Below are positions 52,957 to 63,928 of a stretch of DNA of 64,000 bases, in pieces. The translations under genes and the position numbers were made by a program. Each line of letters opens with the position of its first letter. Position 1 is the first letter of the stretch. Origin of the DNA: Nocardioides lianchengensis. GTDB lineage: Bacteria; Actinomycetota; Actinomycetes; Propionibacteriales; Nocardioidaceae. The DNA lies in contig NZ_FMZM01000011.1 of the NCBI RefSeq assembly GCF_900101465.1, positions 124,001-188,000 of the forward strand, given 5' to 3'. Below the pieces are notes generated by a model. It was not told the origin of the DNA, did not search any database, and saw only the letters and a list, made by a program, of their open reading frames with translations.

Positions 52957-53502
52957 TCAGCCGGTCGCGGTCGCGCGGGCGGCGTCGAGCTGGGCCTTGG
53001 TGAGGACCGCGCGCACCTCGAGGCCGACGTCGGCGAGCGGGTTCTCGTCGCCCGGGCTGCGGTCGATCGCGCAGACCACGACCTCCACGATCGCGCCGGC
53101 CTCGCGCAGCGCGCGCGTGGCGTCGCGTACGGCGCCGCCGGTGGTGATCACGTCCTCGATCAGGGTCACCCGCCGGCCGGCCACGTCGGGCCCCTCGGCG
53201 AGCTTGCAGGTGCCGTACTCCTTGGCCTGCTTGCGCACGAAGAGCGCCGGGTGGCCGGTCAGGTAGCTGACCATCGTCGCGATCGGCACGCCGCCCAGCT
53301 CCAGCCCCCCGAGCAGCTCGGTGTCGGCCGGCAGCAGCTGCACCATCTCCCGCGCGACCCGCGAGAGGAGCGCCGGGTCGGCCTCGAAGAGGTACTTGTC
53401 GAAGTACTCCGACGCCACCTGCCCCGAGCGGAGCGTGAAGGTGCCGGTCAGCCGGCAGCAGGCGTCGATGTCGGCGGCGAGGTCGGTGTCCACGGTCGTC
53501 AC
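52957..53502 (-). CDS. pyrE: Orotate phosphoribosyltransferase PyrE
   Basis: Transferase of 181 aa: orotate + PRPP to OMP, fifth step of pyrimidine synthesis. PRPP-binding loop VTLIEDVITTGGAV; KQAKEYGTCKLAEG includes the flexible-loop Lys pair. A GTG at 53520 is also in frame. I prefer 53502 because GATGAT lies 6 bases before it, the leaderless pattern, and the family N-terminus (DLAADIDACCRLTGTFTLRSG) begins just after. Confidence 0.92.
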   Translation of the reverse strand: MTTVDTDLAADIDACCRLTGTFTLRSGQVASEYFDKYLFEADPALLSRVAREMVQLLPADTELLGGLELGGVPIATMVSYLTGHPALFVRKQAKEYGTCKLAEGPDVAGRRVTLIEDVITTGGAVRDATRALREAGAIVEVVVCAIDRSPGDENPLADVGLEVRAVLTKAQLDAARATATG

Positions 53503-53556
53503 GCCCCCATCATCGCGCACGCCCTCCCCTGGGTGAGCAGCGAAGCCCCCACCCGA

Positions 53557-53618
53557 CGTCGGCGCTCGGGTGCAGGGGTTTCGACACGGTTGCTGGCGCG
53601 ACCTGCTCGACCACCGGG
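53557..53618. repeat. Modular repeat, right half of the D type
   Basis: CGGCGCTCGGGTGCAGGGG, TTTCGACACGG, then a sub-stem GGTTGC...GCGACC variant and CTGCTCGACCACCGGG. The bases around CTCGGGTGCAGGGGTTTCGA match element D. No left half. It lies upstream of both pyrE and the aminotransferase, not at a gene end. Confidence 0.75.
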
Positions 53619-53636
53619 ATGCGTACGCTCCCTCGC

Positions 53637-54800
53637 ATGCCTCAGCAGCGACTGGCCCAGCGCCTGCACGGGATCGCGCCGACGATCTTCTCGGAGATGT
53701 CGGCGCTGGCGATGCGGACGGGGTCGGTCAACCTGGGGCAGGGGTTCCCGGACGTGGACGGGCCGCCGGCGGTGATCGCGGAGGCGGTGCGGGCCCTCGA
53801 GGGCGGGCAGAACCAGTACGCGCCGGGGCTCGGGGTGCCAGCGCTGCGGCAGGCGGTGGCGCGGCACCAGCACCGGCACTACGGGATCGAGCTGGATCCG
53901 GACATCGAGGTGGTGGTGACCACGGGCGCGACCGAGGGGATCGCCGCGGCGCTGCTGGGGCTGGTCGACCCGGGCGACGAGATCATCGTGCTGGAGCCCT
54001 ACTACGACTCCTACGTCGCGATGATCCAGATGGCCGGCGGCGTACGACGCCCCGTCACCCTGCGGGCCCCCGACTTCCGGCTCGACCCCGACGAGCTGCG
54101 GGCTGCGGTCACCGACCGGACCCAGTTCGTGCTGCTCAACAGCCCGCACAACCCGACCGGCACCGTGCTGACCCGGGCCGAGCTGCAGGCGGTCGCCGAC
54201 CTGGCCGTCGAGCGCGACCTGGTGGTCATCACCGACGAGGTCTACGAGCACCTCACGTACGACGCCGAGCACGTGCCGATCTCGACCCTTCCCGGCATGG
54301 CCGAACGGACCCTGACCCTGTCGAGCGCCGGGAAGTCGTACTCCTTCACCGGGTGGAAGGTCGGCTGGGCGAGCGGGCCGCGCGAGCTGGTCCAGGCGGT
54401 GCTGGCGGCCAAGCAGTGGCTGACCTTCACCTCGGGCTCGCCGCTGCAGCCCGCCGTCGCGCACGCCCTCGACGAGGCACCCGGCTTCCCCCGGCAGCTG
54501 GCCGCCGCGCTGCGCGAGCGGCGCGACCGGCTGTGCGCCGGGCTGACGGAGGTGGGGCTCGACGTCCGTGTGCCGCAGGGCACCTACTTCGCGACCACCG
54601 ACATCAGCGCCCTGGGCTGGGCCGACGGGCTGGCCTTCTGCCTGGCCCTGCCCGAGCGGGCCGGCGTGGTCGCGATCCCGCACCAGGTCTTCCACGACGG
54701 TCCGGCCGGCGACCAGCTGGTCCGCTGGGCGTTCTGCAAGGAGCCCGACGTGGTCGAGGAGGGCCTTCGCCGCCTCGCCGCAGCCGACCTCCGCGCCTGA
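53637..54800 (+). CDS. PLP-dependent aminotransferase (class I/II, DapC/MetB-like aspartate type)
   Basis: Aminotransferase of 387 aa. PLP Lys is in LSSAGKSYSFTGWKVGW, the PLP-phosphate Arg region follows, NSPHNPTGTVLT and DEVYEHLTYD are fold-type I segments. It resembles the kynurenine / methionine aminotransferase group (YbdL, DapC). The ATG at 53637 is supported by TACGCT (53624-53629) 7 bases upstream; an earlier ATG would be on the wrong side of it. Substrate pair unknown. Confidence 0.9.
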   Translation: MPQQRLAQRLHGIAPTIFSEMSALAMRTGSVNLGQGFPDVDGPPAVIAEAVRALEGGQNQYAPGLGVPALRQAVARHQHRHYGIELDPDIEVVVTTGATEGIAAALLGLVDPGDEIIVLEPYYDSYVAMIQMAGGVRRPVTLRAPDFRLDPDELRAAVTDRTQFVLLNSPHNPTGTVLTRAELQAVADLAVERDLVVITDEVYEHLTYDAEHVPISTLPGMAERTLTLSSAGKSYSFTGWKVGWASGPRELVQAVLAAKQWLTFTSGSPLQPAVAHALDEAPGFPRQLAAALRERRDRLCAGLTEVGLDVRVPQGTYFATTDISALGWADGLAFCLALPERAGVVAIPHQVFHDGPAGDQLVRWAFCKEPDVVEEGLRRLAAADLRA

Positions 54801-54802
54801 CG

Positions 54803-55507
54803 TCAGCCCCAGGGCTGGGTGGTGCCCGTCGGCAGCTCCGGCTGCCGACCGCGGCGGGCGTACCAGTCGTTGGCCCCACCGGTGAAGAGCAGCACGACCA
54901 CCGCGACGCCGGCGATCAGCGTCAGCGCGCTGACCCCGGAGGTGATCGCCAGCAGGCTGACCAGGGCGGTCATCACCGACGAGACCACCAGCAGGATCCG
55001 GGCCACGTTGGAGCGCCGCATCGAGAAGATGCCGAGCAGGACGGCGATCAGGCACCACACGGCGAAGATCACGAAGACGACCGTGACGAAGGTGGCCAGG
55101 TCGTCGCCGGAGAGACTCTCGCGCTGGCTGGAGCTCAGCTCGTCCTCGATCGCGTCCACCATGTCGTCGCGGGCCACGAGGGTGGCGACGGCGAGGCCGG
55201 CGTAGAGGAGCAGGCTCAGCGCGGACAACACGATCGTCACGATCCCGGCCGCCGTGACGGTGCCGGGACGCTTGTCGGGGTCACGGGTCGGGCCGCCGTA
55301 CGGCGCGCCGTAGGACTGGCCGTACGGCGCAGCCGGGGGCTGCTGGCCGTAGGGGTTGGCCGGCGGCTGCTGGCCGTACGGGTTGGCCGGGGGCTGCTGG
55401 CCGTACGGGTTGGCCGGGGGTTGCTGGCCGTACGGGTTGGCCGGCGGCTGCTGGCCGTACGGGTTGTCCGAGGGTGGCGGGCCCCAGGGAGGCTGCTGGT
55501 CGCTCAT
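54803..55507 (-). CDS. DUF4064-type membrane protein with Pro-rich repeats
   Basis: A 234-aa membrane protein. Residues 1-70 are a cytoplasmic linker with five copies of a nine-residue unit (QQPPANPYG and variants); the DNA shows a 27-base tandem repeat at about 55335-55465. Four helices follow (about 82-105, 140-163, 170-192, 198-216). Such Pro/Gln/Tyr linkers are common in actinobacterial membrane proteins and are of low complexity. Convergent with the aminotransferase: the two stops share a TGACGTCA. It is read after the next gene upstream with 3 bases between. Confidence 0.75.
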   Translation of the reverse strand: MSDQQPPWGPPPSDNPYGQQPPANPYGQQPPANPYGQQPPANPYGQQPPANPYGQQPPAAPYGQSYGAPYGGPTRDPDKRPGTVTAAGIVTIVLSALSLLLYAGLAVATLVARDDMVDAIEDELSSSQRESLSGDDLATFVTVVFVIFAVWCLIAVLLGIFSMRRSNVARILLVVSSVMTALVSLLAITSGVSALTLIAGVAVVVLLFTGGANDWYARRGRQPELPTGTTQPWG

Positions 55508-55510
55508 GGG

Positions 55511-56620
55511 TCAGATCGTTCCACGCCCGGCGTACCAGGCGCGCACCTCGGGCCGCATCAGCAGGGCGAAGGCGGCCACGCAGCCGGCCATCGGGAGCAC
55601 GAGAGGGAAGCTGCCGACCGCGACGCCGACCAGGCAGAAGGCCCCGGCGAGACCGGCCGAGACCAGCAGCGCGACCTGGCCCCAGCGGGCCCGGCGGAAG
55701 GCGAACCAGGTGAAGACCGCGGCAACCACGCTCCACAGGACCAGGACCACCGCGACCACGGCCGTGGCGGCCAGCCGGTCGTCGGTGAGGTCGTCGGCCA
55801 GGCTGGCGTCCCGCCGGCGGACCTCCTCGAGCACCAGGTCGGGCGCCAGGCCGACGACGAGGGCGGTGATCAGCATCATGCCCGCGACCAGGCCGGAGAA
55901 CGACCAGGCCACCACGCAGGCCCAGAGAACGGCCGGGGGCCGCGCGGAGGCGGACGGCCGCGGAGCGCCGTACGGCCCGGGCTGGGGCGCCCCATAGGTC
56001 GGGTACGACGCGGGCGCACCCGGCTGGGGCGCCTGCAGGGGAAAGCCGGGCTGGGGCGCGGCGCCGAAGCCGGGGTAGGCCCGCGGCTCGGACGAGGACG
56101 GCGGAGCGGCCGGGCCGGCCGGCGGGGTCGGCGGGGTCGGCGGCGGCCAGACGGCCGACGGCTTCCGGTCCGGCGCCCGCTCGGGCTCGGGGCGCCGCTC
56201 GATCCCGTCGAACCAGTCGCGGGCGGGCTGGAGCCAGAGCATCACGACGGCGACGGTGACCACCGGCGCGAAGATCCCGCCGGACACCAGTCCGGTGACG
56301 GCCAGCACCGGCGCCAGCACCGAGAGGGCCAACCGGGCCGGGCGGGAGCGCTGGAGGACGTAGCCGCCCAGGACCGCCATCGCCGTGGCGGTGGCGGCGG
56401 CGATCATCGTCAGCACCCGCAGCAGGCCCAGGACGCCGTCGACGTCGATGCCGAGACCGTCGCCGAAGGGCCGGGAGAGGAACTCCTCGGCCGCGTCCCG
56501 CATCTCCAGCGACTGCAGGCCGGAGAGCGAGTCGAAGGCGGAGAGCACCAGCAGCACCGATCCGCCGATGATCAGGCCCGCCGCGAAGGTGGCCTGACGG
56601 GGACGGGTCGGGGAGCTCAT
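55511..56620 (-). CDS. Membrane protein with Pro-rich central linker
   Basis: A 369-aa membrane protein of unknown function. Helices at about 8-30, 60-82, 90-112, 118-136, then a Pro/Ala-rich cytoplasmic linker (150-235, with repeated YPGFGAAPQPG-like units), then helices at about 240-265, 300-322, 330-350. It precedes the DUF4064 gene by 3 bases in the same unit, and the two share the Pro-rich style, so they probably form a membrane pair. The ATG at 56620 is preferred; another lies 9 bases upstream. Confidence 0.7.
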   Translation of the reverse strand: MSSPTRPRQATFAAGLIIGGSVLLVLSAFDSLSGLQSLEMRDAAEEFLSRPFGDGLGIDVDGVLGLLRVLTMIAAATATAMAVLGGYVLQRSRPARLALSVLAPVLAVTGLVSGGIFAPVVTVAVVMLWLQPARDWFDGIERRPEPERAPDRKPSAVWPPPTPPTPPAGPAAPPSSSEPRAYPGFGAAPQPGFPLQAPQPGAPASYPTYGAPQPGPYGAPRPSASARPPAVLWACVVAWSFSGLVAGMMLITALVVGLAPDLVLEEVRRRDASLADDLTDDRLAATAVVAVVLVLWSVVAAVFTWFAFRRARWGQVALLVSAGLAGAFCLVGVAVGSFPLVLPMAGCVAAFALLMRPEVRAWYAGRGTI

Positions 56621-56731
56621 GTCGCACATTCCACCAGAGGCCCGGTCACGGGCGAGAGGCGTGGGCCCCGGGCCCGCGCGCAGGCGCGACCCGGGCCTGC
56701 CCGGGCACGTCGACGATCGGAGTGAGCCCGA

Positions 56732-59329
<2,598 letters not shown>

Positions 59330-59424
59330 GTGCGTCGTCTCCTGGTCTGTGCCTGGGTCGGTGACTGGTCTCGCGATTGCTCCGGCGGGGCAGTCTCCCC
59401 CGCCACCGGGATCAACGCACCACA

Positions 59425-59447
59425 AGTTGAGTCTGTTCCGCTCAAGT
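59425..59447 (-). promoter_or_regulatory. HAIR-type inverted repeat upstream of clpB
   Basis: On the minus strand CTTGAGC, 7 bases, ACTCAAC; the HspR-associated consensus is CTTGAGT-N7-ACTCAAG, so it matches with one change in each arm. It lies in the gap upstream of clpB. The hspR gene is not in the window. Confidence 0.8.
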
Positions 59448-59522
59448 TTGGCGGATTTCGGGCGATTCTTCCCGTGGTGGCCCACCCTTCCTTACCCTCG
59501 ACCCCGAGGGGGAAGGAATGAG

Positions 59523-60236
59523 ATGAGCGCGATGCTGGTGACGGGCGCGAGCGCACTCGCCCACGGGGTCCACTACGGCCTGATCGTGGGCGGGCTCGTC
59601 GGCATCAGCGCGCTCCTGGCCCCGGCTCTGGTCGCCCGGCTGCGTCCCGTCCCGGCCCCGGCGTACGACGAGCACGCGGTCCGGGTCGCCGACCTGCGCA
59701 GCCGGATCGCGACCGGGACCCTGGCCACCGTCGCGCCCGGCCCCCGCCCGGTCCCGGTCTCGCCCGCGCGCGGCGCCCGGAGCGACCTCCCGGTCGCCGT
59801 GGTCGCGAGCGCGGCCGCCGCCGGCGTGCACGCGGCCGTCGCCCCCGCCCACCTGGCCGGGGGGTTCGCCACCGGCGGCTTCTTCCTGCTCTGCGCGACC
59901 GCCCAGCTCGCCTGGTCCGCGCTGGTCCTGCGCCGCAGCACCGCGCCGCTGCTCGTCCTCGGCGTCGTCGGCAACGTCGTGGTGCTCCTGATCTGGCTGG
60001 CCTCGCGCACCGTCGGCGTGCCGGGGGTGCACGGGGTGGAGCCGTTCGGGCCCTGGGACCTCGCGTGCGCCGCCTGGGAGCTGCTCGTCGTCGGGGCGTG
60101 CCTGACTCGGCTGGCCGGCGGTCCCGCCGAGGACCGCGTGGCTCCCTGGCAGACGTGGAGCACGTCCGCCCTCGTCCTCCTCGGCGGCTCGGCCTTCGCG
60201 CTGCTCGTCCTGACCTTCAGCGGAGCGTCCTCATGA
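59523..60236 (+). CDS. Polytopic membrane protein, first gene of a signalling cassette
   Basis: A 237-aa membrane protein of unknown family. Six helices by eye, near 8-32, 92-112, 118-138, 142-162, 180-198 and 212-232. His residues stand in or near helices (ALAHGVHYG, VHAAVAPAHLAGG), which could bind metal or heme. GGAAGGAA precedes the ATG. A likely -10 is TACCCT (59493-59498). An 11-residue frame joins it to the next gene, so the three genes to 62336 look like one unit. Confidence 0.72.
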   Translation: MSAMLVTGASALAHGVHYGLIVGGLVGISALLAPALVARLRPVPAPAYDEHAVRVADLRSRIATGTLATVAPGPRPVPVSPARGARSDLPVAVVASAAAAGVHAAVAPAHLAGGFATGGFFLLCATAQLAWSALVLRRSTAPLLVLGVVGNVVVLLIWLASRTVGVPGVHGVEPFGPWDLACAAWELLVVGACLTRLAGGPAEDRVAPWQTWSTSALVLLGGSAFALLVLTFSGASS

Positions 60237-60268
60237 CCACGCCACACGGACCGGAGGCCCGGGGATGA
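60233..60268 (+). CDS. Possible 11-residue bridging ORF
   Basis: Starts in an ATGA with the stop of the membrane protein gene and ends in an ATGA with the start of the next. Product MTTPHGPEARG. The peptide itself probably matters less than keeping ribosomes on the message. Confidence 0.3.
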   Translation: MTTPHGPEARG

Positions 60269-60861
60269 GCTGGCAGATCGGCCTCGTGGCCAACGGCATC
60301 ATCATGGTCGCGTACCTGTTGATCTCGATCTCGATCGTGGTCCCGCTGGCCCGCAGCGGCCAGCTGCGCACCAACCCCCTCGGCGGCGCGACCGCCGCGA
60401 TCTTCTTCTCCTGCGCGGTCCACCACGGCGCCCACACGATCCACATGCTGGTGGGAGGCACGGCCGGCGAGGCGATGAAGATCGCCTGGACCTGGCCGAT
60501 GGCGATCTCCGACATCTTCGGCGCCGCGATCGGCGTCTACTACTGGACGCTGCGGCGCACCTACTCCTCGCTGATGGAGGGTGCCCAGCTCTTCCAGGAC
60601 CTGCGGCTGCGCGAGCAGCAGGCCCTCGAGCTGAACGACAGCGTCCTGCAGGGACTGGTGGTCGCCAAGATGGCCCTCGACCTCGAGCAGCCGGCCAAGG
60701 CCCGCGAGGCGCTCGCCACCTCGATCGACTCGGCGAGCCGGATCATCACCGACCTGCTCGGCAACTCGCCGTTCGACGTCGACCTGCGACGCAGCACCCC
60801 GGCGATGACCGAGCCCGAGGACCCGCCCACCGGTCCGCCCACCGACAGGGCGGTCCCGTGA
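60265..60861 (+). CDS. Membrane protein with a kinase-like dimerisation helix (Asn in place of His)
   Basis: A 198-aa protein. Helices at about 6-28, 40-62 and 72-92; the second has a His-rich stretch AVHHGAHTIHM. Residues about 108-170 match the DHp of HisKA_3 kinases: LREQQALELNDSVLQGLVVAKMAL, where the phospho-His of ELHD is Asn. There is no HATPase. The tail is Pro/Asp-rich. It could dimerise with, or block, a true kinase. The next gene starts in an ATGA (or GTGA) overlap with its stop. GGAGG precedes the ATG. Confidence 0.72.
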   Translation: MSWQIGLVANGIIMVAYLLISISIVVPLARSGQLRTNPLGGATAAIFFSCAVHHGAHTIHMLVGGTAGEAMKIAWTWPMAISDIFGAAIGVYYWTLRRTYSSLMEGAQLFQDLRLREQQALELNDSVLQGLVVAKMALDLEQPAKAREALATSIDSASRIITDLLGNSPFDVDLRRSTPAMTEPEDPPTGPPTDRAVP

Positions 60862-62336
60862 GCGCCGTCCCGAGTCCCAAGGCGCTGCGCACCGTCATCG
60901 TCGACGACACCGAGGACCTGCGCGAGCTGCTCCGCTTCGCCCTCACCCGCGGCGGCTTCGACGTCGTCGCCGAGGCCGGCGACGGCCGTCAGGGCATCGA
61001 GGTCGTCCGCGAGCTCCGCCCCGACCTGGTGCTGCTCGACCTGTCGATGCCGGTCATGGACGGGCTGGAGGCGCTGCCGAGCATCCGGCGCCTGGTCCCG
61101 AAGGCGACCATCGTGGTGCTCTCCGGATTCGGCGCCACCCAGATGTCGGCCCGGGCCCTGGCCGCCGGCGCCGACGGCTACGTCCAGAAGGGCACCTCGC
61201 TCTCCACGATCCTCGACTACGTCCGCGACCTCGCCATCGGCGTCGACCCGCAGGTGCCGCCGACGCTCGCCGTCGTCCCGGAGGCCGAGGCCGCCGCCCC
61301 GTCCGCGCAGTTCGCGCCGGAGGCGACCCGGATCGAGAGCGGACCGACCGACACCGCGCCCGCCGGCGCGCAGGCGGAGGGCGCCCATGTGTCGGCCTGG
61401 GAGGCGCTCAGCATGGCGCCGTACGGCGTCATCGAGCTCGCCGACGAACCGTTGTTCCGGATCGTCTACGCCAACGCCACGGCCCAGCGGCAGCTGGCCA
61501 AGCGGGCCGCACCCGGCACCCCGCTCAGCCTCGCCTCCGCCGAGCTCGCGACCCTGGTCGCCTTCCACCGGCTCGACTCGGACGCCTCGTTCGAGGTGCG
61601 CCTCGACGGCGGGACCGCCCGGGCCACGATCCGCCGTACCGGCTGGTCGGTGATGGTCTACCTCGACTCCGCCTCCGACGACGTCGGGCTGCTGCGCCGG
61701 GCCATCGCCACCACCGCCCACGAGATCCGCGGCCCGGTCTCGGTGATCTGCGGCATCGCCGAGACCATCGGCTGGTCGTCGTCCGAGCTCGACCCCGAGC
61801 AGCGGCAGCGGCTGATGGAGTCGGTCGCCCGGCAGGCCCGGATCCTCGACAGCATCACCGCCGACCTGCTCACCGCGGCCCAGATCCAGCGCGGCACCCT
61901 GCGCATCGACCTGCAGACCGTCGACCCCCGCGCGGCCGTCGAGGCGGTGATCGCCGACCGGTACGACGTCGCGGTCAGCGTCGAGGACCTGCGCGCCGTG
62001 CGCGCCGACCCGCTGCGGCTGGAGCAGATGCTCAGCAACCTGATCGGCAACGCCCACAAGTACGGGCAGCCGCCGTACAGCGTCCGGATCCACCCGGACG
62101 GCGACCACGTCCGCCTCGACGTCGTCGACCAGGGCGACGGCGTCCCGGAGGAGTTCCGCGACCAGCTGTTCCGCGAGTTCGCGCGGGCGCACGGGACCGT
62201 CGCGACCGGCACCGGGCTCGGCCTGCACGTCGTCCGGACCCTCGCCGAGGCGCAGTCCGGGAGCGTGTCCTACGCCCCCGGTCCCTACGGCGGGTCGGTG
62301 TTCAGCATCCGGCTGCGGGCGGCCGTCGGGCGCTGA
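60858..62336 (+). CDS. REC-PAS-histidine kinase (inverse hybrid)
   Basis: A 492-aa soluble protein. REC domain 10-130: DD at the N-terminal acidic pocket (VIVDDTEDL), phospho-Asp in LVLLDLSMP, Thr/Ser in VVLSG and Lys in YVQKG. A linker, then a PAS-like domain near 185-270. HisKA has the phospho-His in TTAHEIRGPVSVI. HATPase has SNLIGNAHKYG, DQGDGVP and TGTGLGLHVV. A receiver at the N-terminus of a kinase suggests input by phosphotransfer. Translated with the membrane protein before it (4-base overlap). Confidence 0.9.
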   Translation: MSAVPSPKALRTVIVDDTEDLRELLRFALTRGGFDVVAEAGDGRQGIEVVRELRPDLVLLDLSMPVMDGLEALPSIRRLVPKATIVVLSGFGATQMSARALAAGADGYVQKGTSLSTILDYVRDLAIGVDPQVPPTLAVVPEAEAAAPSAQFAPEATRIESGPTDTAPAGAQAEGAHVSAWEALSMAPYGVIELADEPLFRIVYANATAQRQLAKRAAPGTPLSLASAELATLVAFHRLDSDASFEVRLDGGTARATIRRTGWSVMVYLDSASDDVGLLRRAIATTAHEIRGPVSVICGIAETIGWSSSELDPEQRQRLMESVARQARILDSITADLLTAAQIQRGTLRIDLQTVDPRAAVEAVIADRYDVAVSVEDLRAVRADPLRLEQMLSNLIGNAHKYGQPPYSVRIHPDGDHVRLDVVDQGDGVPEEFRDQLFREFARAHGTVATGTGLGLHVVRTLAEAQSGSVSYAPGPYGGSVFSIRLRAAVGR

Positions 62337-62377
62337 CGCGTCACCTCCCCGACACACCCGTCGGGCAGAATGGGGCC

Positions 62378-62995
62378 GTGCCCGTCACCCGTGGATTCAT
62401 CGGCAAGCGCCGCGACCGCGGCGAGCGCGCCGACCGACTGCCGCCCGGCCAGTACGACACCGGCCAGGGCTGGCCGACGCTGACCGCCGAGGTCACGCCG
62501 CACCTCGTCCCCGAGCAGTGGACGATGACCGTCGACGGTCTCGTCGACACGCCCCGCACCTGGTCCTGGCGCGAGCTGCACGCGCTGCCCGGGTCGTCGT
62601 ACTTCGGCGACATCCACTGCGTGACGACCTGGTCGAAGTTCGACGTGACCTTCGCCGGGGTCAGCGTCGACGCGCTCCTCGAGGCCGCCGGACCGCAGCC
62701 CGAGGCGGCGTACGTCATGGCGCACTCGACCACCGGCTACACCACGAACCTTCCGCTCGCCGACGTCACCGGCGGCAAGGCCTGGGTCGTGTGGGAGTAC
62801 GACGGGAAGCCGCTGCCGATCGAGCACGGCGGCCCGGCCCGGCTGCTGGTCCCCCACCTGTACTTCTGGAAGTCGGCCAAGTGGGTGACCCGGCTGGAGC
62901 TGATGGCCAAGGACCGGCCCGGGTTCTGGGAGCAGAACGGCTACCACGACCGGGGCGACCCGTGGCTGGAGCAGCGCTACCAGGGCGATCCGTGA
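62378..62995 (+). CDS. Sulfite oxidase-like molybdopterin oxidoreductase
   Basis: A 205-aa protein with only the molybdopterin domain of the sulfite oxidase family (YuiH/YedY type without dimerisation domain). The Mo-binding Cys is in IHCVTTWSKFD; further cofactor segments are HSTTGYTTNLPLADV and EHGGPARLLVPHLYFWKSAKW. No signal peptide, so it is cytoplasmic unlike YedY. CAGAAT stands 6 bases before the GTG. It overlaps a flavin reductase gene, which probably supplies electrons. Substrate unknown. Confidence 0.9.
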   Translation: MPVTRGFIGKRRDRGERADRLPPGQYDTGQGWPTLTAEVTPHLVPEQWTMTVDGLVDTPRTWSWRELHALPGSSYFGDIHCVTTWSKFDVTFAGVSVDALLEAAGPQPEAAYVMAHSTTGYTTNLPLADVTGGKAWVVWEYDGKPLPIEHGGPARLLVPHLYFWKSAKWVTRLELMAKDRPGFWEQNGYHDRGDPWLEQRYQGDP

Positions 62996-63693
62996 GTTCC
63001 TCCGCCCCCGCTGGCGGGTGGACGACGGGGCGGCTGATCGACGTCCAGCGCCCGTCCGACAAACTGGTCCGGCTGCGCTTCCACGTCGAGGACCGGGTCG
63101 ACCACTGGCCCGGCCAGCACTACGTGCTGCGGCTGCGCGCCCCCGACGGTTACACCGCCCAGCGGTCCTACTCCATCGCCTCGGACCCGCACGACCCGCT
63201 GCTGGAGCTGATGATCGAGTGCCTCCCCGACGGGGAGGTGTCCGGGTTCATGCACGACGTCGCCGAGGTCGGGGACGAGTTCGAGCTGCGCGGGCCGATC
63301 GGCGGCTGGTTCACCTGGACGGGCGAGCAGCCGGCGATCTGCGTCGTGGGCGGCTCGGGCGTCGTACCCGCCGTCTCGATGGCCCGGTACGCGAAGCGGC
63401 TCGGCCTCGCCGACTCGCTGCGCGTCGTCGCCGTCGGCCGCACGTACGACGACCTGCCCTACGCCGCCGAGCTCGAGAAGTACGGCGCCTTCCTCGCCCT
63501 CACCCGCGAGAACCTCGGCGACCGCGTCGCCCACCCGCCCTGGCCCGACGAGCTGGCGCCGCTGGCCGAGGGCGTCGAGCGGGCCTACGTCTGCGGCTCG
63601 GTCGGCTTCGCGTCGTTCGCCACCCGCCTGCTCGGCGAGGTGGGTGTCCGCAGCGACACGATCCGCGTGGAGCAGTTCGGCGCGACGTCGTGA
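62992..63693 (+). CDS. FAD/NAD(P)-binding ferredoxin reductase-like oxidoreductase
   Basis: A 233-aa FNR-fold protein: FAD site RSYSIAS, NAD site ICVVGGSGVVPAVSMARYA, and the C-terminal VCGSVGFASFATRLL. There is no 2Fe-2S domain, so electrons pass from NAD(P)H through FAD only. GTG overlaps the stop of the molybdopterin protein (62992-62995). The pair looks like a two-component oxidoreductase. Confidence 0.9.
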   Translation: MSSSAPAGGWTTGRLIDVQRPSDKLVRLRFHVEDRVDHWPGQHYVLRLRAPDGYTAQRSYSIASDPHDPLLELMIECLPDGEVSGFMHDVAEVGDEFELRGPIGGWFTWTGEQPAICVVGGSGVVPAVSMARYAKRLGLADSLRVVAVGRTYDDLPYAAELEKYGAFLALTRENLGDRVAHPPWPDELAPLAEGVERAYVCGSVGFASFATRLLGEVGVRSDTIRVEQFGATS

Positions 63694-63709
63694 TGGTTAC
63701 CGGGGCGGC

Positions 63710-63928
63710 ATGACCCGGGACCGCGAGACCGCGCAGGGCGAGCTCGTCTGGGCCGCCGCCGAACGGCTGTGGGAGGAGACCGGCGCGCCGGTCGCCGACA
63801 CCGCCGTCGCCGAGGCCGCCGGGATCGACCTCGACGATGTGCGGGACTGGATCGAGCAGGCCGCGGGCGTCCGGTTCGAGATCACCCGCGACGGCGCGAG
63901 CCGCACGGTCGTCGCGCCGCTGCGCTGA
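63710..63928 (+). CDS. Small 72-aa HTH-like protein
   Basis: A 72-residue soluble, acidic protein. ELVWAAAERLWEETGAPVADTAVAEAAGIDLDDVRDWIEQAAGV reads as three or four short helices with an AxxxxV-DxxxVxxW pattern that recalls a helix-turn-helix, followed by a short strand (RFEITRDG, RTVVAPL). Own start 17 bases after the reductase stop. I recognise no family. Confidence 0.55.
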   Translation: MTRDRETAQGELVWAAAERLWEETGAPVADTAVAEAAGIDLDDVRDWIEQAAGVRFEITRDGASRTVVAPLR

